From the NCBI RefSeq assembly GCF_001577265.1, contig NZ_CP014517.1, forward strand, positions 3,818,501 through 3,882,500: a stretch of 64,000 nucleotides of DNA, read 5' to 3'. The translations under genes and the position numbers were made by a program. Each line of letters starts with the position of its first letter. Within the stretch, counting starts at the first letter, position 1. Below the pieces are notes generated by a model. The model was not told the origin of the DNA, did no database searches, and saw only the letters and a program-made list of their open reading frames with translations. Positions 56,522-64,000 of the stretch are shown one piece after another. This DNA is from Variovorax sp. PAMC 28711. Lineage in GTDB: Bacteria > Pseudomonadota > Gammaproteobacteria > Burkholderiales > Burkholderiaceae_C.

Positions 56522-57994
56522 ATGAGTGAAATGCGAGAGAAGAACCGGCCCGCCCGCTGCGTCATGGTGCTGGGCACCACCAGCGGCGCAGGCAAAAGCT
56601 GGCTGACCACTGCGCTGTGTCGCTGGTACGCGCGGCAAGGCCTGCGCGTGGCGCCGTTCAAGGCCCAGAACATGAGCAACAACGCGCGCGTCGTGGCCGG
56701 CGGCGAGATCGGCAGCGCCCAGTACTTCCAGTCGCTTGCCGCCCGCGCCGAGCCCGATGTGCGCATGAACCCGCTGCTGCTCAAGCCCGAACGCGACACG
56801 CACAGCCAGGTCGTGCTGATGGGGCAGGTGAGCGAAGAAATGTCGGCCTTGCCGTGGCGCGGGCGCAGCGAGCGCGTGTGGCCGCAGATCGCGCAGGCGC
56901 TGGACGAACTGCGTGCCGAGAACGACGTGGTGGTGATCGAGGGCGCGGGCTCGCCGGCCGAGATCAACCTGATGGCGAGCGACATCGTCAACCTGCGCGT
57001 CGCGCGGCACGCCGAGGCGCGCTGCCTGCTCGTGACCGACATCGACCGTGGCGGCGCCTTCGCGCATCTCTACGGCACCTGGGCGCTGATGCCGGAGGCA
57101 GACCGCGCGTTGCTGCACGGCTTCGTACTCAACAAGTTTCGTGGCGACGCGGCACTGCTCGCACCCGCGCCGCAGATGCTGCAGGAGATGACCGGCGTGC
57201 CGACCGTGGCGACCTTGCCGATGTGGTGGCAGCACGGCCTGCCGGAGGAAGACGGCGTGTTCGACGCCACCGCGCGCAGCAGCGGCGAAGTGACACGCAC
57301 GATCGCCGTCGTCGCATATCCGCGCATCAGCAACCTGGACGAATTCCAACCGCTCAAAAACGTGCCGGGGGTGCGCTTGCGGTGGGTGCGCGCTCCGGCC
57401 GAACTGGCCGATGCGGACTGGATCGTGCTGCCCGGTTCCAAGCACACAAGCGGCGATCTGGCCTGGCTGCGTGCACAGGGGCTGGACCGCGCCATTGCCG
57501 CGCACGCTTCGCGCGGCGGCGCGGTGCTCGGCATTTGCGGCGGGCTGCAGATGCTGGGCGAGGCGCTGATCGATCCGCACGGCATCGACGGGAATGCGCC
57601 CGGCCTCGGCTTGCTGCCGCTGGTCACGGTGTTCGCGCCCGACAAGACGGTGCGGCATCGCGACGCGCATTTTGGTGATCTCACCGGCGGCTGGGCGGCG
57701 CTCTCGGGCGTCGCAATGCACGGCTACGAGATTCACCACGGCCAGACCGCCGAACACACGGCGATGGCCGCTGCCGGCGACCTCGCCACGGCGGTCATGC
57801 CCGACGGGCTGGCCTGGCAAAACAGCGCGGGTAACGTGCTCGGCCTCTACCTGCACGGCATGTTCGAAGACCCTGCCGTGCTGCACGCGTTGTTCGGGGC
57901 CGGTGCGCCCACGCTCGACTCGGTGTTCGACGGCCTCGCCGACTACATCGACACCCACTTTTCAACGGGCGTGCTGCGCGCCCTGATCGACTGA
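56522..57994 (+). CDS. cobQ: Adenosylcobyric acid synthase
   Basis: This 490-residue glutamine-dependent enzyme amidates the b, d, e and g side chains of adenosylcobyrinic acid a,c-diamide. The N-terminal P-loop GTTSGAGKSW and FKAQNMSNNARV are followed by the triad-type glutaminase domain with Cys in LGICGGLQMLGE and a C-terminal His in HGYEIHHG. It opens the second late cobalamin cluster; cobT follows after 4 bp. No riboswitch precedes it. Confidence 0.97.
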   Translation: MSEMREKNRPARCVMVLGTTSGAGKSWLTTALCRWYARQGLRVAPFKAQNMSNNARVVAGGEIGSAQYFQSLAARAEPDVRMNPLLLKPERDTHSQVVLMGQVSEEMSALPWRGRSERVWPQIAQALDELRAENDVVVIEGAGSPAEINLMASDIVNLRVARHAEARCLLVTDIDRGGAFAHLYGTWALMPEADRALLHGFVLNKFRGDAALLAPAPQMLQEMTGVPTVATLPMWWQHGLPEEDGVFDATARSSGEVTRTIAVVAYPRISNLDEFQPLKNVPGVRLRWVRAPAELADADWIVLPGSKHTSGDLAWLRAQGLDRAIAAHASRGGAVLGICGGLQMLGEALIDPHGIDGNAPGLGLLPLVTVFAPDKTVRHRDAHFGDLTGGWAALSGVAMHGYEIHHGQTAEHTAMAAAGDLATAVMPDGLAWQNSAGNVLGLYLHGMFEDPAVLHALFGAGAPTLDSVFDGLADYIDTHFSTGVLRALID

Positions 57995-57998
57995 CACG

Positions 57999-59042
57999 AT
58001 GAACATTCCCGACGTCTCCGACCTGCACGACGACGTGCTCCTCCAGCGCCTGCAGCACCGGCTCGACAACAAGACCAAGCCGGTGGGCGCATTGGGGCAG
58101 CTCGAGGCACTGGCGCTCCGTCTCGGCAGCATCCTCGGCACCGAAACGCCGCAGCTGGTCGCGCCGCAGATGCTCGTCTGCGCGGGCGATCACGGCCTGG
58201 CGGCGCGAGGCGTATCGGCCTACCCGAGCGACGTGACCTGGCAGATGGTGCAGAACTTTCTGGCGGGCGGTGCCGCGGTCAGCGTGCTCGCGCGGCAGCA
58301 CGGCCTCGCGCTCACGGTGGTCGATTGCGGCGTGCGGCACGATTTCGCGCCGCAGCCGGGCTTGCTGATCCACAAGATCGCCGCCGGCACCGCGGACGCG
58401 TCGGTCGGTGCGGCGATGAGCGCGGCGCAATGCGCAGAGGCCATCGCCAACGGTCGCGCGGTCGTGCGCGGCTTGCCCGGCAACGCGCTGCTGCTCGGCG
58501 AGATGGGCATCGGCAACAGCTCGGCCGCGTCGATGCTGCTCGCGCGGCTGGCCGGGCAGGACATCGAGGCCTGCGTCGGTGCCGGCACCGGCCTGGACGC
58601 GGCGGGTCGTGCCCACAAGCGCACCGTGCTGCGCGACACGATGGCGCTGCATGTGGACGCGCGCTCGCCGCTCGACGCCCTCGCCGCGTTCGGCGGTTTC
58701 GAGATCGCCACGCTGGTGGGTGCGGTGCTGCAGGCGGCCGACGAGCGGCGCGTGATCGTGCTCGACGGCTTCATCGCGAGCTCGGCCGTGCTCGTCGCCG
58801 CACGGCTGCAACCGCACGTGGTGCAGCGCTGCGTGGCGGCACACGAGTCGGCCGAGCCGGGACACGCGCTGCTGCTGCAGGCGCTCGGCCTGCAACCGCT
58901 GCTTCGGCTCGACCTGCGCCTGGGCGAAGGCTCGGGCGCCGCGCTGGTGTGGCCGTTGCTCGAATCGGCCTGCCGAATCCTGCGCGAGATGGCGAGCTTC
59001 GAGGCAGCGGGCGTGTCGCGGCAGGACAGCGCGCCGGAATGA
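57999..59042 (+). CDS. cobT: Nicotinate-nucleotide-dimethylbenzimidazole phosphoribosyltransferase
   Basis: The enzyme makes alpha-ribazole phosphate from NaMN and dimethylbenzimidazole, activating the lower ligand. This 347-residue protein has NKTKPVGALGQLE, GDHGLAARGVSAYP, LLGEMGIGNSSAASML and the catalytic-Glu region LRLGEGSGAAL near the C-terminus. Its stop codon overlaps the cobS start (ATGA). Confidence 0.97.
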   Translation: MNIPDVSDLHDDVLLQRLQHRLDNKTKPVGALGQLEALALRLGSILGTETPQLVAPQMLVCAGDHGLAARGVSAYPSDVTWQMVQNFLAGGAAVSVLARQHGLALTVVDCGVRHDFAPQPGLLIHKIAAGTADASVGAAMSAAQCAEAIANGRAVVRGLPGNALLLGEMGIGNSSAASMLLARLAGQDIEACVGAGTGLDAAGRAHKRTVLRDTMALHVDARSPLDALAAFGGFEIATLVGAVLQAADERRVIVLDGFIASSAVLVAARLQPHVVQRCVAAHESAEPGHALLLQALGLQPLLRLDLRLGEGSGAALVWPLLESACRILREMASFEAAGVSRQDSAPE

Positions 59043-59821
59043 ACGGCGTTCGTCACTTCCTGCTGGCCTTGCAGTTCTTTACGCGGGTGCCGGTCACCGG
59101 GCGACTGGCGGCCTGGGTCGGGTTCAGCCCGCAGATGTTGCGCGCCAGCGCGGCACATTTTCCGGGGGTGGGGTGGCTGGTCGGGCTTGTCGGTGCCGCG
59201 GTGTTCGTGCTGGCCTGGCAGGGGCTGCCGGCGATGGTGGCGGCACTCCTTTGCACGATCGCCACCGTGCTGTTGACGGGCGCCTTCCATGAAGACGGGC
59301 TCGCGGATGTCGTGGACGGGCTGGGCGGTTCATCCGACCGGGAGCGCGCGCTGGCGATCATGAAGGACTCGCGCATCGGCGCCTTCGGTGCCATCGCGCT
59401 CGTGCTCGCGCTCGGCCTCAAGGTCGCCTTGCTCGCTGCGATGGCGGGGCAGGGCGCCGGGGCGGTGGTGAGCGCCATCGTGTTCGCACATGTGCTGTCG
59501 CGCCTCGCGCCGCTGTTTTTGATCCGATGGCTGCCCTACGTCGGCGACAGCGGCGCCAGCAAGTCGAAGCCGCTCGCCGACGCCATCGACGGCAGCGCCT
59601 TGTTCGTCGGCATGCTGTGGGCGCTGCCCGCTGTCGCGCTGGTCGTCGTGGCGCTGGGCGTGATCGACGCCATCGCGGCGCTCGCCGCGTGCGCGCTCGC
59701 GGCGGGGTGGATGGCGCGTCTGTTCCGGCGGCGCCTCCAGGGCTTCACGGGCGACGGGCTCGGCGCCACGCAGCAGGTGTGCGAACTCGCGATGTATGTC
59801 GCGCTGGCGTGGCGCGCGTGA
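59039..59821 (+). CDS. cobS: Adenosylcobinamide-GDP ribazoletransferase (cobalamin synthase)
   Basis: This 260-residue inner membrane enzyme joins adenosylcobinamide-GDP and alpha-ribazole (phosphate). The metal-binding motif GAFHEDGLADVVDGLGG is at about residues 80-96 and KDSRIGAFG follows. About six hydrophobic segments are evident. The start overlaps cobT and the stop overlaps the next gene (GTGA), so the operon is tightly coupled. Confidence 0.96.
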   Translation: MNGVRHFLLALQFFTRVPVTGRLAAWVGFSPQMLRASAAHFPGVGWLVGLVGAAVFVLAWQGLPAMVAALLCTIATVLLTGAFHEDGLADVVDGLGGSSDRERALAIMKDSRIGAFGAIALVLALGLKVALLAAMAGQGAGAVVSAIVFAHVLSRLAPLFLIRWLPYVGDSGASKSKPLADAIDGSALFVGMLWALPAVALVVVALGVIDAIAALAACALAAGWMARLFRRRLQGFTGDGLGATQQVCELAMYVALAWRA

Positions 59822-60375
59822 AGCTCTGGCTGGTCAGACACGCGCTCACCGAGGCGGCGCCGGGGCTCTGCTACGGCCGCACCGATGTCGGCGTGCCGGC
59901 CGAAGCGACCTTGCAGGCGGCGCAGGGCGTGGTGGCGCAAATTCCCCTCGGCGTTGCGTTGTACGGGTCGCCGCTGCGGCGTTGCGCCGAACTCGCGCGC
60001 ACCCTCGCAACGCTGCGACCCGACTTGCAGGCGCGGGTCGATCCGCGCCTCGCGGAGATGGATTTCGGCGCGTGGGAAGGACGGCCCTGGTCGTCCATCG
60101 CACGCGAAGACTTCGATGCGTGGACCGGCAACTTCGCCGACGGGAACCCCGGCGTTCACGGCGAGAGCACGCGTCGGTTCATGCAGCGCGTCGGCGGGGC
60201 CTTCGACGACTGGCGCGCGTCGGGTCGCGATGCGGTGTGGGTCACGCATGCCGGCGTGATGCGCGCGGTGCAGTTGCTGCACCGTGGCGTGCGGCATGTC
60301 GAGCGTGCCGACGAATGGCCGTCGCAGCCGATCGGCTATGGCGAATGCCAGCTCGTCGAAACGACGGGCGCTTGA
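59818..60375 (+). CDS. Alpha-ribazole phosphatase-like histidine phosphatase
   Basis: This 185-residue phosphoglycerate mutase-fold protein has the phospho-His motif as VRHALTE (RHA rather than RHG, a variant common in the CobC phosphatase group), EMDFGAWEGRPW and a second His in VTHAGVMRA. It starts at GTG overlapping cobS. It should remove the phosphate from alpha-ribazole phosphate or adenosylcobalamin phosphate. It corresponds to Salmonella CobC; the symbol is left blank because cobC is used for the PLP enzyme above. Confidence 0.9.
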   Translation: MKLWLVRHALTEAAPGLCYGRTDVGVPAEATLQAAQGVVAQIPLGVALYGSPLRRCAELARTLATLRPDLQARVDPRLAEMDFGAWEGRPWSSIAREDFDAWTGNFADGNPGVHGESTRRFMQRVGGAFDDWRASGRDAVWVTHAGVMRAVQLLHRGVRHVERADEWPSQPIGYGECQLVETTGA

Positions 60376-60379
60376 TCGC

Positions 60380-61024
60380 TCAGCTTTTCGGCGCGGGCGT
60401 CTTCGGCTGGTAGCTGCACATCGTGTGCACGGCGCATTCCCAGCATCTGGGCTTGCGCGCCACGCAGATGTAGCGCCCGTGCAGGATCAGCCAGTGGTGC
60501 GCGTGCAGCCTGAATTCCTTCGGCACGCGCTTTTCGAGCTTCAGTTCGACGGCCAGCGGCGTCTTGCCCGGCGCCAGCGCGGTGCGGTTGCTCACGCGGA
60601 AGATGTGCGTGTCGACCGCCATCGTCGGCTCGCCGAAGGCTACGTTGAGCACCACGTTCGCCGTCTTGCGACCGACGCCGGGCAGCGCTTCGAGTTCCGC
60701 ACGCGTGCGCGGCACCTCGCCGCCATGCAGCTCGACGAGCATGCGGCACGCCTCGATGAGGTGTTTCGCCTTGCTGCGGTACAGGCCGATGGTCTTGATG
60801 TAGCCCTCGAGCCCTTCAACGCCGAGGTCGAAGATCGCCTGCGGCGTGTTGGCCACAGGATAGAGCTTGCGCGTCGCCTTGTTCACGCCGACGTCGGTGG
60901 CTTGTGCCGACAGCAGCACGGCGGCCAGCAGCTCGAACGGCGTGTTGTATTGGAGCTCCGTCTTCGGCTCGGGGTTGGCGGCCTGGAGCGTGGCGAAGAA
61001 CGGGACGATGTCGTCTTTTTTCAC
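60380..61024 (-). CDS. nth: Endonuclease III, DNA glycosylase/AP lyase
   Basis: This 214-residue base-excision repair enzyme removes oxidised pyrimidines. The helix-hairpin-helix LPGVGRKTANVVL contains the catalytic Lys, the active-site Asp is in AVDTHIFR, and the C-terminal [4Fe-4S] site is CVARKPRCWECAVHTMC with C-x6-C-x2-C-x5-C spacing. It starts at GTG, overlapping the hipA stop (GTGA), so this housekeeping gene is downstream of the toxin-antitoxin pair in the same transcript direction. Confidence 0.97.
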   Translation of the reverse strand: MKKDDIVPFFATLQAANPEPKTELQYNTPFELLAAVLLSAQATDVGVNKATRKLYPVANTPQAIFDLGVEGLEGYIKTIGLYRSKAKHLIEACRMLVELHGGEVPRTRAELEALPGVGRKTANVVLNVAFGEPTMAVDTHIFRVSNRTALAPGKTPLAVELKLEKRVPKEFRLHAHHWLILHGRYICVARKPRCWECAVHTMCSYQPKTPAPKS

Positions 61025-62382
61025 GAGGCGTGTTCGAGCTGCTTCGCCGTGCGGTGGAGGCCGTCGAAGATGGCGGACGCCAATGGCTCCGGGAAGTCGG
61101 CCGGCAGTTGCGCCTGCACGGCGCGAAGCACCTCAGGCACCTGCGCGGCGAGCTCGTCGCACACCGCGCGCGCATCGCCGAGGCCGGCCAGTTTGGCGAC
61201 GCCATCCCAGTGCCGCGCCTGGATGTCGGTCAGGCCCCAGTGCGCGCTCTTGCTGCGCAGCGCCATCGCGAGCCTGGCTTTCTGCGGCGCGATCAGGTTG
61301 GCGCCGTGGCCGATCACCGGCCAGGCCGACAGCACATCGTAGAAGGGCGTGAGCCGGTAGCCGCCGCCACGCTCCAGGAAGATCGAGAAGTTCTTCGCAT
61401 GGCCGTCGGTCGCCGCGAGCAGCCAGAACACGATCTGCGCCTTGACGAAAGCCAGCTTGTCGGCCGCGGCGTTGCTGCTCGCGTCGAGCACCCGCAGGAT
61501 TTCGCGCATGCCCGGCCCGCCATCGGCCTCGTACTTCTGCGCGCCCGGCACGCCGAGCGCCTGGCAGAAATCTTCCTGCGGCAGGCGCGCGATCCATTCG
61601 CTGTCGGTGCCTGCGTTCTGCAGTGCGCGGTCGAAACGCTGCACGACCAGCACCTTGCGTTCGCCGAAGGTGGCCATGTCGGCGTGTGCCGTGGCCAGGC
61701 CGAAAGCCGACATGATCTTCGAGCAAAGCCATTCGTTCTCGACTGACTGCTGCATGTCGGCCTGCAGGTTGCCGACGAGGCCGAGCGGCAACTTGAAGAT
61801 GTGCGTGGTCGGCGTGGCGCCGAGCGGGCGAAACCAGTGGCCGCTGCGCTGCAGCAGCGCGGTCTTCTCCTGCGCGCCCGCGATCGAGATGCGGAAATCC
61901 TCGTCGTCGCGCTGGCCGAGCACCCGGCCCGTCGAGAGCGATGCGTTGATGGCGCGCTCCACGCCGGCATCGTCCAGCGGCTCGATCTCGATGCGGTCGA
62001 AGCCGGTGGGCTCGACGCCCGGCGCAAGCAACTGGACGGCGCCGACGCACTCGCGGCCGATGGCGGTCAGCAGATCGAACGCATCGGTGCTTTGCGTGGC
62101 GAACCTGCGCTGCAGGCGCGTGCGGATCGCGTCGCTGTCGGGCAGCAGGTTGTCGAAGTAGTTCTGCACGACCGCGCCGCGCAACGGCGCGTTGCCAGGC
62201 GTGATCGGCAAGGACAGCGAGAGGCGGCGTGCCGCCGGCGAGGCGGTCCATTCCTCGGTGTACTGGAAACGATCCTCGCCTTCGCGGATGGTCCATTCAC
62301 CGACCGTCTGGCCGTTGATCCAGACCTGGAGTGGGTGTGGATGCCGCGGACCGCGACCCCGCTTCTTCGGGCTGCTCACCAT
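61021..62382 (-). CDS. hipA: HipA-type serine/threonine kinase toxin
   Basis: This 453-residue HipA kinase inhibits growth in other bacteria by phosphorylating glutamyl-tRNA synthetase or related targets. The Ser-containing loop SIAGAQEKTALL has Ser166, equivalent to the autophosphorylated Ser150 of E. coli. The ATP-site IFKLP, QRFDR, the catalytic ATDGHAKNFS (Asp326, Asn331) and the metal Asp349 in FYDVLS are all intact, so the kinase is predicted to be active. It overlaps hipB by 7 bp and nth by 4 bp. Confidence 0.95.
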   Translation of the reverse strand: MVSSPKKRGRGPRHPHPLQVWINGQTVGEWTIREGEDRFQYTEEWTASPAARRLSLSLPITPGNAPLRGAVVQNYFDNLLPDSDAIRTRLQRRFATQSTDAFDLLTAIGRECVGAVQLLAPGVEPTGFDRIEIEPLDDAGVERAINASLSTGRVLGQRDDEDFRISIAGAQEKTALLQRSGHWFRPLGATPTTHIFKLPLGLVGNLQADMQQSVENEWLCSKIMSAFGLATAHADMATFGERKVLVVQRFDRALQNAGTDSEWIARLPQEDFCQALGVPGAQKYEADGGPGMREILRVLDASSNAAADKLAFVKAQIVFWLLAATDGHAKNFSIFLERGGGYRLTPFYDVLSAWPVIGHGANLIAPQKARLAMALRSKSAHWGLTDIQARHWDGVAKLAGLGDARAVCDELAAQVPEVLRAVQAQLPADFPEPLASAIFDGLHRTAKQLEHAS

Positions 62383-62636
62383 GATTTTTCCTGTGTGTCG
62401 GCGCTCGGCGCTTCGGTAGAGGGCAGGGCTTCGAGCACGAGCCGATAGCCCATGAGCGCGACCAGCCGCGAGATCTGATCGAAACTGGTGACGCCGGGCG
62501 CCGCCTCGATGCGGGCCACCCGCTTCTGGTTCACGCCGAGCTGCTCGCCCAACTCGGCTTGCGTGAGGTGGCGGGACTGCCGCAGGGCCTTCAGTACAGC
62601 GCTGAGTTGCTGGCTGGTCTCGAGCGGGTATCGCAT
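62376..62636 (-). CDS. hipB: HipB-type antitoxin, XRE helix-turn-helix
   Basis: This 86-residue protein has an HTH domain at about residues 12-70 (LTQAELGEQLGVNQKRVARIE). The family sequesters HipA and binds operator DNA upstream of hipBA. The C-terminal tail (TEAPSADTQEKSW) ends in Trp, as in E. coli HipB, where the terminal Trp is a degradation determinant. There is no clear ribosome-binding site before the ATG, and the leader is short. Confidence 0.92.
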   Translation of the reverse strand: MRYPLETSQQLSAVLKALRQSRHLTQAELGEQLGVNQKRVARIEAAPGVTSFDQISRLVALMGYRLVLEALPSTEAPSADTQEKSW

Positions 62637-62642
62637 GTCAAT

Positions 62643-62716
62643 TTACTACTTTGAAGTGGTGAATGCAATTTACTACTCAAAAATAGTAATGTCAATAAAC
62701 CATCGAGAAGTAGTAA
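62643..62716. promoter_or_regulatory. Three hipB-type operators with 27-bp period
   Basis: A perfect inverted repeat TTACTA-N8-TAGTAA is at 62670-62689. A degenerate copy TTACTA-N8-TGGTGA is at 62643-62662 and a half-preserved copy AAACCA-N8-TAGTAA at 62697-62716. Starts are exactly 27 bp apart. The 8-bp spacer equals that of the E. coli HipB operator TATCC-N8-GGATA. The central site overlaps the hipB promoter. Confidence 0.75.
62667..62695 (-). promoter_or_regulatory. Sigma70 promoter of hipBA
   Basis: On the minus strand a perfect TTGACA (62695-62690) is separated by 17 bp from TAAATT (62672-62667). The start point would be about 25 nt before hipB. The spacer is almost completely covered by the central operator, so HipB binding should block polymerase. 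Confidence 0.75.
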
Positions 62717-62766
62717 CTCGTTGTGGCGCTTGGTTCGACAATGGCCACCCAGAAAGTGAGATCACC

Positions 62767-63954
62767 ATGCAATTCGCCTCCCGCCTCGACAACGTCGAAA
62801 CCTCCGCCATCCGCGAACTCTTCAAGCTGCTGGGCACGCCCGGCATCATCAGCTTTGCCGGGGGTTTCCCGGACAGCGCGATGTTCGACGTCGAAGGCCT
62901 GAAAGAAGCCAGTGCCAGGGCGCTGGACGAGGAGCCCGGCGGCGCGCTGCAGTACGGCGCGACCGAAGGCTACGAGCCGCTGCGCAAGCAACTGAGCGCG
63001 TTCATGAAGACCAAGGGCGTGGAGGTCGATCCAAGCGGCCTCATCGTCACCACCGGCAGCCAGCAGGCGCTCGACCTGCTCGGCAAAACCATGATCTCGC
63101 CGGGCGACAAGGTGATCGTCGAAGGCCCGACCTTCCTGGCCACCATCCAGTGCTTCCGGCTCTACGGCGCCGAGCTCATCAGCGCGCCGATCGACGCCCA
63201 CGGCGTGAAGACCGACGAATTGGAGAAGCTCATCGCCGAGCACCAACCGAAGTTCGTCTACCTGATCCCGACCTTCGGCAACCCGAGCGGCGCGATGCTG
63301 ACGCTGGAGCGGCGCCAGAAAGTGCTCGAACTCGCCGTGAAGTACCAGACGCTGGTGGTGGAAGACGATCCGTACGGCGACCTTTACTTCGGCGACGCTC
63401 CGCCGCCGTCCATCCTGTCGCTGGCGAAAGACGTGCCAGGCGCGCGCGAACTCATCGCCCATTGCGGTTCGCTGAGCAAGGTGCTGAGTCCTGGATTGCG
63501 CGTCGGCTGGATGATCGCGCCGGCCGAGTTGCTGTCGAAGGCGACCATGTGCAAGCAGTTCAGCGACGCGCACACCAGCACCTTCGCGCAGGCGACGGCT
63601 GCGCAATACCTCAAGAGCGGCCGCATGCCCGCCACGCTGGCCCATGTGCGCAAGGTCTATGGCGAGCGGGCCCACGCCATGGGCGCGGCGCTCAAGCGTG
63701 AGCTGGGCGATGCCATCGCGTTCGAGCAGCCCGGTGGCGGCCTCTTTTTCTGGGCGCGCCTGACGGGCGCCAACGGAAAGCTGGCCGATGCCAATGTGTT
63801 CGCGAAGAAGGCGATCGAACAGCTCGTGGCCTTCGTGCCCGGCGCGCCGTTTTTTGCCGACAAGCCAGACCTGTCGACCTTGCGCCTGAGCTTCGCGACC
63901 GCGAACGTCGAGAAGATCGAGGAAGGCATCACGCGCCTGGGCAAGGCGCTCTGA
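62767..63954 (+). CDS. PLP-dependent aminotransferase (class I/II, 2-aminoadipate-type)
   Basis: This 395-residue fold-type I aminotransferase resembles the LysN/KAT II/ArAT group. The start MQFASRLDNVETSAIRELFK and SFAGGFPD near residue 35 are typical. The PLP Lys238 is in GSLSKVLSPGLRVGW, the cofactor-stacking region is NPSGAMLTLERR and the Asp that holds the pyridine N is in VVEDDPYGDLYF. The substrate cannot be determined; 2-aminoadipate, aromatic or branched amino acids are used by relatives. It is divergent from hipB with the hip operators in between. Confidence 0.92.
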   Translation: MQFASRLDNVETSAIRELFKLLGTPGIISFAGGFPDSAMFDVEGLKEASARALDEEPGGALQYGATEGYEPLRKQLSAFMKTKGVEVDPSGLIVTTGSQQALDLLGKTMISPGDKVIVEGPTFLATIQCFRLYGAELISAPIDAHGVKTDELEKLIAEHQPKFVYLIPTFGNPSGAMLTLERRQKVLELAVKYQTLVVEDDPYGDLYFGDAPPPSILSLAKDVPGARELIAHCGSLSKVLSPGLRVGWMIAPAELLSKATMCKQFSDAHTSTFAQATAAQYLKSGRMPATLAHVRKVYGERAHAMGAALKRELGDAIAFEQPGGGLFFWARLTGANGKLADANVFAKKAIEQLVAFVPGAPFFADKPDLSTLRLSFATANVEKIEEGITRLGKAL

Positions 63955-64000
63955 ATCTTTGCATGAGACACCGCGGAACCGGCTTCGCCGGGCCGCTGGT

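Noticed and set aside
61021-62636. hipBA as part of a larger genomic island
   Set aside because: No integrase, transposase or repeats flank the pair and the neighbours are housekeeping genes.

Overview
The window is GC-rich DNA from a Gram-negative betaproteobacterium, most likely a member of the Comamonadaceae (Variovorax or a close relative). This is inferred from the order tig-clpP-clpX-lon-tRNAs, a Trp-rich small protein of a family I associate with Burkholderiales, Bug/TTT-type solute receptors, and zapB-like/zapA followed by 6S RNA. No sequence search was possible. I see no insertion sequence, prophage, CRISPR array, rRNA or replication origin. The only accessory-looking element is a hipBA toxin-antitoxin pair near the right end.

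Layout. 0-9.6 kb: the tail of an RND pump, tRNA-Leu, trigger factor, ClpP, ClpX and Lon, then tRNA-Gly, tRNA-Cys and tRNA-Leu, two uncharacterised proteins and murI. 9.6-21.1 kb: class I fumarase, an amino-acid-type ABC receptor, class II fumarase, a YqhA-type membrane protein, acetyl-CoA synthetase, small membrane proteins, a cytochrome c, and ilvD with a divergent LysR regulator. 21.1-27.5 kb: lgt, then a GntR/FCD regulator followed by malonyl-CoA decarboxylase, a TTT receptor, an enoyl-CoA hydratase and malonyl-CoA synthetase, a malonate-utilisation operon. 27.5-31.2 kb: a porin-like protein, two universal stress proteins, a TauE-type exporter, 6S RNA and zapA with a zapB-like partner.

31.2-45.9 kb is the centrepiece: a cobalamin riboswitch followed by thirteen co-directional, mostly overlapping genes (btuB, cobB, cobU, btuF, btuC, btuD, cobO, an ExbB/TolQ-like gene, a DUF2149 ExbD-like gene, a CobN-like chelatase gene, cbiB, yidD, cobC/cobD). 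The CobN-like protein has a signal peptide and a C-terminal membrane anchor, so its catalytic body should lie outside the cytoplasm. It is translationally coupled to the two putative proton-channel subunits. I regard this three-gene module as the best candidate for a poorly described system. A second late-cobalamin cluster (cobQ, cobT, cobS, alpha-ribazole phosphatase) lies at 56.5-60.4 kb. No corrin-ring assembly genes are present in the window.

45.9-54 kb: a LysR regulator divergent from an alpha/beta-hydrolase-fold protein that has lost its catalytic serine, followed by a complete tripartite RND efflux operon. 54-56.5 kb: Coq4-family, metallo-beta-lactamase-fold and PAP2-type proteins. 60.4-64 kb: endonuclease III, hipA and hipB, preceded by three operator-like repeats at an exact 27-bp period, and a PLP aminotransferase.
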